19,870 nt of DNA, taken from the NCBI GenBank assembly GCA_026415995.1, contig JAOAGB010000050.1, positions 1-19,870 on the forward strand. The letters are read 5' to 3'. Under the pieces are notes generated by a model. The model did no database searches. It saw nothing but the letters and a program-made list of their open reading frames with translations, and was not told the DNA's origin. Origin of the DNA: Thermodesulfovibrio sp. Lineage in GTDB: Bacteria > Nitrospirota > Thermodesulfovibrionia > Thermodesulfovibrionales > Thermodesulfovibrionaceae. Positions 13,249 through 19,870 of the stretch are shown here, piece by piece. The translations under genes were made by a program, and so were the position numbers. Each line of letters starts with the position of its first letter. The first letter of the stretch is position 1.

Positions 13249-13968
13249 TTATTTTCTGCCAAAAACTTTTCTCAATAACTCTGTTACCCTTGCTGCAGGG
13301 TCAGTTCTAATCTTTTTCTCCTCTTGAGCTATCATATAGAATAATCCATCTAATGCTTTAGTGGTCACATAATGGTCAAGGTCAAACGATTCTAATCCAG
13401 AAAATGGAATAGCTGAAATATATTTCTCTGTCATATTTTTATAAGCCCTTGTAGTTCCAACATCATTCATGCTTTTAGAAATTATTGGCTTAAAGGATTC
13501 GTAAAGTTTATCAAAGGTTTTTGATTTGAAATATTCTGTTGCCGCTGTATCTCCTCCATTAAGGATTTTTAAAGCATCTTCTATTGTCATCTCCCTTATA
13601 GCATTAATAAAAATATCCTTAGCCTTAGGTGCTGCCTTTTCCGCTGCTCGATTCATACTTAGAATAAATTCATCCACCTCTTTCTGATAGCCTATTTTGC
13701 TCAATATGTTTGCTATATTCTGAATGTTTTTAGGTAATAGAATCTTAATTAATTCATTTTTAAAATATCCATCAACTTTAGAAACCGACAATATAGCATT
13801 ATTTGTTCCAATTGATAGAGCTTCTTTTAGCCCGGCAATTGTCGTTTCAGAATCTCTATCAGATTGCTGGGGAATTTGAACTCCCCTAAAAAAATCTTCT
13901 AAAAAACTAGCGCCCGCTGTGTTTGCAAAGACAAAAGTGCAAACAATTAAAATTAGTATCTTTTTCAT
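13249..13968 (-). CDS. DUF4197 family exported protein
   Basis: A 239-residue protein with a signal peptide (MKKILILIVCTFVFANTAGA), so periplasmic or membrane-associated. The rest matches the DUF4197 pattern as I know it: TIAGLKEALSIGTNNAILSV, then GYFKNELIKILLPKNIQNIA, then FINAIREMTIEDALKILNGG, TAATEYFKSKTFDKLYESFK and a C-terminal 'ALDGLFYMIAQEEKKIRTDP'. No catalytic motif is evident, and the family's function is not established to my knowledge. AAGGAG is placed well before the ATG. It is transcribed alone, diverging from the NAD(P)H-hydrate repair gene. Confidence 0.85.
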   Translation of the reverse strand: MKKILILIVCTFVFANTAGASFLEDFFRGVQIPQQSDRDSETTIAGLKEALSIGTNNAILSVSKVDGYFKNELIKILLPKNIQNIANILSKIGYQKEVDEFILSMNRAAEKAAPKAKDIFINAIREMTIEDALKILNGGDTAATEYFKSKTFDKLYESFKPIISKSMNDVGTTRAYKNMTEKYISAIPFSGLESFDLDHYVTTKALDGLFYMIAQEEKKIRTDPAARVTELLRKVFGRK

Positions 13969-13997
13969 GATAAGCTCCTTTTTATTAGTTTAATTTC

Positions 13998-14003
13998 ATT
14001 ATA
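13998..14003 (-). promoter_or_regulatory. Extended -10 of the DUF4197 gene
   Basis: The minus strand reads TGGTATAATG: TATAAT with the extended TG. It lies about 30 nt before the start. No convincing -35 is visible, which is acceptable for an extended -10. Confidence 0.5.
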
Positions 14004-14034
14004 CCATTTTTAAAATCCTTCCACTTTTTTATGA

Positions 14035-14040
14035 TATAAT
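14035..14040 (+). promoter_or_regulatory. Extended -10 of the nnr gene
   Basis: TGATATAAT on the plus strand is an extended -10 with perfect TATAAT, giving a start near 14047 and a leader of about 17 nt that holds the AGAGG ribosome site (14055-14059). It lies about 35 bp from the divergent DUF4197 -10. Confidence 0.5.
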
Positions 14041-14063
14041 CATAAAAAATAAAAAGAGGCTAT

Positions 14064-15602
14064 ATGAAAGTTGTAACATCTGAGGAAATGTCTAAAATCG
14101 ACAGTTTAACCATTGAAAAATATGGAATACCCTCTCTTGTGCTCATGGAAAGAGCTGCACTGTCAGTAAGTAAACATTTAATTGATTTGGGTTTAAATAA
14201 ACTGATTATTTTAGCAGGACCGGGCAATAATGGTGGAGATGGCATTGCTATAGGAAGAATATTAAAAAATAAAAATATTGATACTAAAATTTATCAACTC
14301 TTTTCTGATGATAAATTATCCAATGAATGTAAACTCCAAATAAATATAGCAGAAAAATTCAAAATACCAATTTTTAAAAGATATCCTACAAAAAAAGAAC
14401 TATCAGAAGCAGACATTATTTTAGATGCCATTTTCGGAACAGGATTGAAAAGAAAAATAGAAGGAGAGCTTGAAAAATTAGTAAAATTAATAAATTCTCT
14501 TAAAAAACTCGTCGTTGCTGTTGATATTCCATCTGGTATTTCCTCTGATACTGGAGAAATTTTAGGATGTGCCATTAAAGCGAATATCACAATAACTTTT
14601 GGACTTCCAAAAAGAGGACATTTTCTTTTTCCAGGAAGAGATTACACAGGAAAACTCTTTATTGAAGACATAGGTTTTCCAAGAGACCTTACAGAATCTG
14701 AAGAATTAAAAGTATCCCTTATTAATAGAGAATTTGTATGTTCTTTAATCCCTGCAAGACCTTTTTATTCTCATAAGGGCACCTATGGACATGTTTTAGT
14801 AATTGCGGGTTCCCTTGGTAAAACAGGTGCTGCTTTAATGACTGCTAAAGCCTGTTTAAGAACCGGTTCAGGACTTGTAACAATGGCTATCCCAGAATCT
14901 CTTAATTTAGTTTTTCAAAGTCAAGTTCTTGAAGAAATGCTTATTTCTCTTCCTTGTAATAGCCACACTTTGTCAAAAGAGTCAATACCAGAAATATTAA
15001 AATTTATAAATGAAAAAGCAGATGTGGTAGCCTTTGGCCCTGGAGTTGGAATCAATGAAGATACAGAAGAAATCTTAAAAAGTATTCTAAAGGATTCTTC
15101 ATGCCCTGTTATCATTGATGCAGATGGTATAACACTATTAAGTAGAAATAGAGAGTTACTCTCTAAAGCCAAAATTAAAACAATAATTACTCCACATCCC
15201 GGAGAATTAAGTAGACTGATAAAGATTTCCGTAAAGGAAATTGAAAAACAAAGAATAGAAATAGCCCAAAAGGTTGCTAAGGAATTAAAGACAGTAGTTG
15301 TTCTTAAAGGTGTACCTACGGTTATAGCCGATCACAATGAGATAACTTTTATCAATTCAACAGGTAATCCTGGAATGGCAACAGGAGGTGCTGGAGATGT
15401 TTTGACAGGTATTATTGCCTCATTAATTGGGCAGGGGCTCTCTCCTTTAAATGCAGCTGTGCTTGGTGTATATTTACATGGAATGGCTGGTGACATAGGC
15501 TCCATATATAAAGGCTGTCATGGACTGATAGCAAGAGATATAATAGATAATATACCTAATGCTATCAAATCACTCACTGATGAAATCTATAGAAAGTATT
15601 GA
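14064..15602 (+). CDS. nnr: Bifunctional NAD(P)H-hydrate epimerase / ADP-dependent NAD(P)HX dehydratase
   Basis: A 512-residue cytoplasmic repair enzyme that restores damaged NADH/NADPH hydrates. The N-terminal YjeF_N epimerase domain (about 1-215) has MERAA, the motif GPGNNGGDG (52-60) and DAIFGTGL. The C-terminal kinase-like dehydratase domain (about 225-505) has GHVLVIAGSLGKTGAALMTA, CLRTGSGLVTMAIP, DADGITLL, TPHPGELSRL and STGNPGMATGGAGDVLTGII, the last carrying the expected catalytic aspartate. Fusion of both activities and the total length are usual for bacteria. The last 23 nt overlap the next gene, so the two are coupled. Confidence 0.93.
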   Translation: MKVVTSEEMSKIDSLTIEKYGIPSLVLMERAALSVSKHLIDLGLNKLIILAGPGNNGGDGIAIGRILKNKNIDTKIYQLFSDDKLSNECKLQINIAEKFKIPIFKRYPTKKELSEADIILDAIFGTGLKRKIEGELEKLVKLINSLKKLVVAVDIPSGISSDTGEILGCAIKANITITFGLPKRGHFLFPGRDYTGKLFIEDIGFPRDLTESEELKVSLINREFVCSLIPARPFYSHKGTYGHVLVIAGSLGKTGAALMTAKACLRTGSGLVTMAIPESLNLVFQSQVLEEMLISLPCNSHTLSKESIPEILKFINEKADVVAFGPGVGINEDTEEILKSILKDSSCPVIIDADGITLLSRNRELLSKAKIKTIITPHPGELSRLIKISVKEIEKQRIEIAQKVAKELKTVVVLKGVPTVIADHNEITFINSTGNPGMATGGAGDVLTGIIASLIGQGLSPLNAAVLGVYLHGMAGDIGSIYKGCHGLIARDIIDNIPNAIKSLTDEIYRKY

Positions 15603-16392
15603 AAATCCAATAATAAAACAAATTCTTAAGATAAAAAAAGAGTCAAAAGATAAAATTTTTATTGAGGGATTAAATTTAGTCAAAACTGCATTAGATAGAA
15701 CTCTCAAACAGGATAATATAAGCTTGTATACAGTTGAAAAAATTCTCGTTACTGAAAGTTTTTTGCAGAAAGAAGATTTCTTAAAAATAAAATTAAATGA
15801 AATAATCGTAATTTCAGAAAAAATTGCAAAAAAAATTTCTGACACCAACACACCACAGGGTATTTTTGCAATAGTTTCCTATGAAAGATTAAATCTTTCT
15901 CGAATATGCTTATATAAAACTAAAACTGTTGTAATATTAGATAAAATTCAAGACCCTGGAAATCTTGGTACAATCATTAGAACTTCTGAAGCATTAGGTG
16001 CAGAAATAATAATTATCACTCCAGGAACGTGCAATCCTTTTTCACCAAAAGTTCTAAGGGCATCAGCAGGAAGCATTTTTTATATACCAGTGATAAAAGC
16101 AGCCATATCTGAAATTGAAAATTTTATAAAAAAACAAGGATTGAAGCTTTTAATCACTGACCTTAAAGCTGAAAAGCTCATATTTGAACTTAATCTTTCT
16201 CATCCTTTAGCTATTGTTTTTGGCAATGAAGCCCATGGTGTAAGCGAGGATTTCAAAAGACTGCCTCATATAGGCTTTCGAATACCTCATATGGGAAGAA
16301 CAGAAAGTCTAAATGTGGCAATGAGTGCATCAATTATTCTCTATGAAGTTTTAAAAAGTAAGATGAAGGGTTTTACTCAAACATTGATATGA
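15580..16392 (+). CDS. TrmH/SpoU-family RNA 2'-O-methyltransferase
   Basis: A 270-residue SPOUT methyltransferase. An N-terminal substrate-binding region (SIENPIIKQILKIKKESKDK, and FIEGLNLVKTAL) is followed by the three knotted-fold motifs: KIQDPGNLGTIIRTSEALGA (motif 1), LAIVFGNEAHGVSED (motif 2), and RTESLNVAMSASIILYEVL (motif 3). The Arg/Asn/Glu/Ser residues expected for SAM binding and catalysis are present. It resembles the RlmB/TsnR group that methylates 23S rRNA; the exact target is unknown. I prefer ATG 15580 (MKSIESIENP) to ATG 15559, because family members usually begin close to this motif. Neither has a clear ribosome site, as expected for coupling to nnr. Confidence 0.88.
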   Translation: MKSIESIENPIIKQILKIKKESKDKIFIEGLNLVKTALDRTLKQDNISLYTVEKILVTESFLQKEDFLKIKLNEIIVISEKIAKKISDTNTPQGIFAIVSYERLNLSRICLYKTKTVVILDKIQDPGNLGTIIRTSEALGAEIIIITPGTCNPFSPKVLRASAGSIFYIPVIKAAISEIENFIKKQGLKLLITDLKAEKLIFELNLSHPLAIVFGNEAHGVSEDFKRLPHIGFRIPHMGRTESLNVAMSASIILYEVLKSKMKGFTQTLI

Positions 16393-16419
16393 TATCTATA
16401 TCTATTGTTTAAATAAAGG

Positions 16420-16448
16420 TTGTTTTTGATCATATTTTTTGATATAAT
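16420..16448 (+). promoter_or_regulatory. Promoter of the bd-like/multihaem operon
   Basis: TTGTTT (16420-16425), 17 bp, then TGATATAAT with TATAAT at 16443-16448 (extended -10). The predicted start site is at about 16455 and the ATG is at 16457, so the mRNA would be essentially leaderless; no Shine-Dalgarno precedes the ATG. Confidence 0.6.
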
Positions 16449-16456
16449 TTTTAAAA

Positions 16457-17503
16457 ATGCAAACTTTTTCTTTAATACCTTATGCTGAGCCTATTCCTGC
16501 ACCAGTAGAAATTCTTGTTCTGTTTGAACAGCTATTTTTTCTTATCCATATAATTTTAATAAATTTAATTCTTGGGCTTGGATTAATTTTGCTATATAAA
16601 TGGAACAGAGAAACAAATTTTTTTCTTAATAATAAATTAATTGCAAAAAAAATACCCATACTCTTTGCTATAGGAATAAATATGGCTATTCCAGCTTTGC
16701 TTTTTCTCCAAGTCACTTTCGGGCATCTTTTCTATACAAGCTCTATACTCATGGGAACTTTTTGGATATTAATAATACCTTTCTTAATTTTGGCTTATTA
16801 TAGTTCCTATGTGCATTATAAAAAATTTGATATTTCTCCAATTGCAAAATATGCTCTTTCTTTAATGATTATTATGGTTTTCTACATTGCTTTTATGCTT
16901 GTGAACAATCTTTCAATGATGGAACTTCCTGAAAAATGGAATGCCTATTTTACAAATAGAGATGGGACAATACTTCTTTGGGGTCTCCCAAGTCTTTATC
17001 CAAGATATCTACATTTTATAGTTGCATCAGTAGCAGTGGGAGGAATCTTCTATTCTCTGTATTTTAGTAAAAAAGACCAAACTAAAAAACAAGAGGGCTT
17101 AAGAATCTTTGCCTATGCTACTATGGTTCAAATTTTAGTAGGCATCTGGTTCCTTATAAGTCTTCCTAAGGATATAATGCTTAAATTTATGGGAGGCGAA
17201 ACTATCGCTACAGCTATTTTGCTTCTTGGCATCTTTGCCGCAATTGTGTCTCTGATTTTTGCATTAAGAACCAACATAAAAATTAGCTTACTTTTCTTGA
17301 TTCTTACGTTAATAAGTATGGTTATAAATAGATATAACTTAAGAATATTCCACCTTGAAGACAATTTCAGACTCTCTCAGTTAAATCTTGTACCACAATG
17401 GGATGTTTTTACCATATTCATAATTATTCTACTCTTAGGTATTGCTGTAATTATTTACATGCTTAAAATTTCCTTTAACAAAACAAATGAGGTTAAGAAA
17501 TGA
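16457..17503 (+). CDS. Polytopic membrane protein, partner of the bd-like cytochrome fusion
   Basis: A 348-residue inner-membrane protein with about nine predicted transmembrane segments: near 20-47, 65-85, 95-115, 127-150, 183-202, 215-235, 244-265, 270-287 and 315-338. No soluble domain and no CxxCH are present. A histidine lies early in the first segment (FEQLFFLIHIILINLILGLG, His31), and PRYLHFIVASVAVGGIFYSL places another in the fifth. This is reminiscent of haem-ligand positions in cytochrome bd-superfamily subunits, but I cannot assign ligands. The next gene overlaps its stop as ATGA, so the two products very likely form one complex. It could be a second CydA-like subunit or an unrelated membrane anchor. 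Confidence 0.6.
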   Translation: MQTFSLIPYAEPIPAPVEILVLFEQLFFLIHIILINLILGLGLILLYKWNRETNFFLNNKLIAKKIPILFAIGINMAIPALLFLQVTFGHLFYTSSILMGTFWILIIPFLILAYYSSYVHYKKFDISPIAKYALSLMIIMVFYIAFMLVNNLSMMELPEKWNAYFTNRDGTILLWGLPSLYPRYLHFIVASVAVGGIFYSLYFSKKDQTKKQEGLRIFAYATMVQILVGIWFLISLPKDIMLKFMGGETIATAILLLGIFAAIVSLIFALRTNIKISLLFLILTLISMVINRYNLRIFHLEDNFRLSQLNLVPQWDVFTIFIIILLLGIAVIIYMLKISFNKTNEVKK

Positions 17504-19870
17504 ATTATCCTGTTTGGGAACTTTATTATCTTAACTCTGGCACTTTGATAGCAATAATTGCGGTACTTCATGTTTTTATCTCACATTTTGCAGTGGGTGG
17601 AGGTATATTCCTATGGCTTACTGACCTTAAAAGTGTAAAGGAAAATAATATAGCATTAAGACAATATGTACGTAAACATATATGGTTTTTCCTGCTTCTT
17701 ACAATGGTCTTTGGTGGAGTTTCTGGGGTTGGAATCTGGTTTATCATTGCTCTTTCAAGTCCATGGGCTACCTCTGTGCTTATTCACACCTTTGTTTTTG
17801 GGTGGGCAATTGAATGGGTCTTTTTCATTGTTGAGATTGTGGCTTTACTGATATATCATTATAAATTTGAAACTCTTTCAGATAGTAATAGACTTAAAAT
17901 CGCCTTCATATATGCCCTTGCTGCATGGTTAAGTCTTTTCATCATTAACGGCATTATTACTTTCATGCTCACACCTGGAGAATGGCTAAAAACAGCAAAC
18001 TTCTGGGATGGATTCTTTAATCCAACCCATTTACCAGGTCTTGTCTTTAGAACCGCAATATGCATTATGTTTGCAGGGCTCTTTGGATTTGTAACAGCTG
18101 TCTTTTACGAAGATAATAATCTTAGACATAATCTTTTAAAATATTGTGCAAAATGGCTTTATATCCCAATTCCCTTCCTAATTATTTCAGGTTATTGGTA
18201 TTTCTATTCTGTGCCTGAAAATGTTAGACTCACAAATTTCATACTCAACAAACAAACAATAAATGCAGTCAACATATTTACAGTAGCCTCTGTGATGCTT
18301 TATCTATTAGCACTGATTTTAGTTTTTAAAACATCAAGGCTATTACAACAAATAGCAGTATTTATTCTTATATTAGTTGGACTTTCATGGATTGGAGGTT
18401 TTGAATACATAAGAGAGTATGCAAGAAAACCCTTTGTAATATATGGGTATATGTATTCTCCTTCCATTCTAATGTCAGATGAAGAAAGACTTAACAGAGA
18501 AGGCTTTCTAAAACATGCAAAATGGACTCAGGTTAAAGAAATTACTGAACACAATAAACTGCAAGCTGGTAAAGAACTTTTCAATAATCAGTGCCTAAGC
18601 TGTCACACAATAGGTGGAGTTAAAAATGATATAGTGGAAAAAACTAAGGGACTTACCTATTTGGGAGTTATTTCTCAGCTTTATGGACAAGGTAAAATTC
18701 TTGACTATATGCCGAAATTTATAGGCAGCGAAAAGGAAATGGAAGCTTTAGCATCTTTTATTATAAGTCTTCAGAATAAAAAAGAAGAAAAATTAGCTGA
18801 TTTTTATCCAAAAGAAGAGATAGTTGAAATTCCTCAATTTAATTCTCAAAAAGATGAGTATGTGCTTCTTGCTTGGAGCACTTTGGGTGAAAAATGCATA
18901 ACAGATGCGGATAAATGGTTTTCTTTCCTCTATCCTGGAAGTTCCTTTCAAGCAATTCTTATAAAAAGAGGCAAAAAACCCGAGATCATCACAGAGGGAA
19001 TTGAAATTCAGTATGAAGTGCAAAAGGGATATGAAAATCCTTCAAAACACTCAGAATTCTGGAAGTATTCTCAGGCTCTTAAGGGTAAAAAATTAGCTGA
19101 AAATATAGGAATTACTGGAAAGGGTACTAAAGGAGTGTTTGAGTATGACAGTAAGAGTAGTCTATTTTCCGTAGAAGGAGTTCCTTTATTGCCATACAGA
19201 GATGATGGAATATTTAATCCCTATCCCTTGGTAGAGGCAAAAGCAATAAAGAAAAACACAGGAAAGATATTACAGTCTACTCGATTTGTTGCTCCTGTAT
19301 CTACAGAGCTCAGATGTTTTGTATGTCATGGTGGAAAACCTAAATGGAATGGAATTTCTGGTATTTCAGACGAAACAGCAATAAATATCCTTACTATACA
19401 TGACAGAAATCATGGAACAAGGCTTCTTGAATCTGCCCTGAAAGGAACCCCTCAGATGTGTCAAAAATGTCATGAAGACTTTATAGTGAAATCTGAAGGA
19501 ATAAAGGGACATAACAGTTTTTCAGCATCCATGCATGGGTGGCATGCCAATTATATACCATGGAAAGATGAAAGAGCCTGTAATCTCTGTCATCCAAATG
19601 ATGCAAAAGGCAATACAAGATGTAATAGAGATATTCATGCTAAATTAGGAATTGGATGTACCCAATGTCATGGAAAACTGGATGACCACGCAGCTTCAGT
19701 GCTTCTTTCTCAAAAAGGAACAAGAACAGCTGAAAATTTACTAAAAAATTTAAAACCTGAAACCCCTTTTGCACAAATAAATCCAAGGAAACCTTGGATA
19801 CAACAACCTGACTGTCTTAATTGCCACAAAGGATTTCAAAAGCCTGAAACAAATATAAGGAGTTTCAACA
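17500..19870 (+). CDS. Cytochrome bd-superfamily-like membrane domain fused to multihaem cytochrome c (3' partial)
   Basis: The frame stays open from ATG 17500 to the window end (790 complete codons). About eight transmembrane segments occupy residues 15-300. TM1 has His24 and His29 (HVFISHFAVGGGIFLW). TM3 has WAIEWVFFIVE (Glu105, Glu112), resembling the conserved AIE...E helix of CydA but one residue shorter in spacing. A loop NPTHLPGLVFR follows. Then comes a monohaem cytochrome c domain (CLSCH, Cys365-His369; likely Met404 ligand in YMPKF), a haem-free region of about 430-600, and a haem-rich C-terminus with CFVCH (606), CQKCH (654), CNLCH (694), CTQCH (720) and CLNCH (772). So at least six c-type haems lie outside the membrane, probably periplasmic. 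It would link quinol or oxygen chemistry in the membrane to periplasmic electron carriers. Function is inferred; the C-terminus is missing. Confidence 0.75.
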   Translation, partial: MNYPVWELYYLNSGTLIAIIAVLHVFISHFAVGGGIFLWLTDLKSVKENNIALRQYVRKHIWFFLLLTMVFGGVSGVGIWFIIALSSPWATSVLIHTFVFGWAIEWVFFIVEIVALLIYHYKFETLSDSNRLKIAFIYALAAWLSLFIINGIITFMLTPGEWLKTANFWDGFFNPTHLPGLVFRTAICIMFAGLFGFVTAVFYEDNNLRHNLLKYCAKWLYIPIPFLIISGYWYFYSVPENVRLTNFILNKQTINAVNIFTVASVMLYLLALILVFKTSRLLQQIAVFILILVGLSWIGGFEYIREYARKPFVIYGYMYSPSILMSDEERLNREGFLKHAKWTQVKEITEHNKLQAGKELFNNQCLSCHTIGGVKNDIVEKTKGLTYLGVISQLYGQGKILDYMPKFIGSEKEMEALASFIISLQNKKEEKLADFYPKEEIVEIPQFNSQKDEYVLLAWSTLGEKCITDADKWFSFLYPGSSFQAILIKRGKKPEIITEGIEIQYEVQKGYENPSKHSEFWKYSQALKGKKLAENIGITGKGTKGVFEYDSKSSLFSVEGVPLLPYRDDGIFNPYPLVEAKAIKKNTGKILQSTRFVAPVSTELRCFVCHGGKPKWNGISGISDETAINILTIHDRNHGTRLLESALKGTPQMCQKCHEDFIVKSEGIKGHNSFSASMHGWHANYIPWKDERACNLCHPNDAKGNTRCNRDIHAKLGIGCTQCHGKLDDHAASVLLSQKGTRTAENLLKNLKPETPFAQINPRKPWIQQPDCLNCHKGFQKPETNIRSFN

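Noticed and set aside
15559..15579. Upstream ATG of the RNA methyltransferase
   Set aside because: Possible but less likely; the extra seven residues are not typical of the family, and ATG 15580 starts directly at the conserved SxxNPxIK region.
17859..18065. Short minus-strand and alternate-frame open frames inside the bd-like/multihaem gene (also 17666-17851 and 18793-19023)
   Set aside because: They lie entirely within the long plus-strand frame with its haem motifs and transmembrane segments, and have no independent signals.

Overview
The window is AT-rich (roughly one third G+C by eye) and comes from a Gram-negative (diderm) bacterium. It encodes a SurA-type periplasmic foldase, a complete curli secretion apparatus with an outer-membrane CsgG lipoprotein, and a large multihaem cytochrome c. 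In-frame UGA/selenocysteine use, haem-rich respiratory proteins, strong AGGAGG ribosome sites and lysine/isoleucine-rich proteins fit an anaerobic or microaerophilic, possibly thermophilic lineage. A Thermodesulfovibrio-like Nitrospirota is my best guess. That is an inference from gene content, not from a marker gene.

Layout. (1) 1-1654: the end of a SurA-like peptidyl-prolyl isomerase gene and an RluB-family pseudouridine synthase. (2) 1664-7447: a tight operon for a branched-chain amino-acid-type (HAAT) ABC transporter, livK-livH-livM-livG-livF, followed by a phenylacetate-CoA-ligase-type enzyme. A RidA-family gene converges on it (7453-7908, minus). (3) 8053-12130: a unidirectional curli cluster with a CsgD-like LuxR regulator, two curlin subunits, a CsgH-like chaperone, then CsgE, CsgF and CsgG, closed by a hairpin. 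(4) 12375-13100: a peroxiredoxin whose peroxidatic cysteine is encoded by UGA, with a well-formed bacterial SECIS hairpin just downstream, so a selenoprotein. Its promoter region is rich in inverted repeats. (5) 13249-16392: a DUF4197 protein (minus), diverging from a bifunctional NAD(P)H-hydrate repair enzyme (NnrE-NnrD) and a TrmH-family RNA methyltransferase. (6) 16457 to the end: a polytopic membrane protein, then, with an ATGA overlap, a long open frame that runs off the window. It encodes an 8-TM cytochrome bd-superfamily-like membrane domain fused to a monohaem cytochrome c domain and a haem-rich C-terminal domain, with at least six CxxCH sites in all.

How the genes work together. In the curli cluster the regulator would switch on the locus; CsgH would restrain premature amyloid formation in the periplasm; CsgE and CsgG would export the subunits; CsgF would couple the pore to nucleation at the surface. 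In the liv cluster, substrate uptake is coupled to CoA activation of an aromatic or aryl acid. The selenoperoxiredoxin and the bd-like/multihaem pair both suggest an oxygen- or peroxide-handling capacity in an otherwise anaerobic-looking genome.

The most interesting items are the bd-like/multihaem fusion, the selenoperoxiredoxin with its extra N-terminal cysteine tail and second start, and a C-x7-C signature shared by both curlins just after the signal peptide. I see no tRNA, rRNA, CRISPR array, insertion sequence or phage gene.
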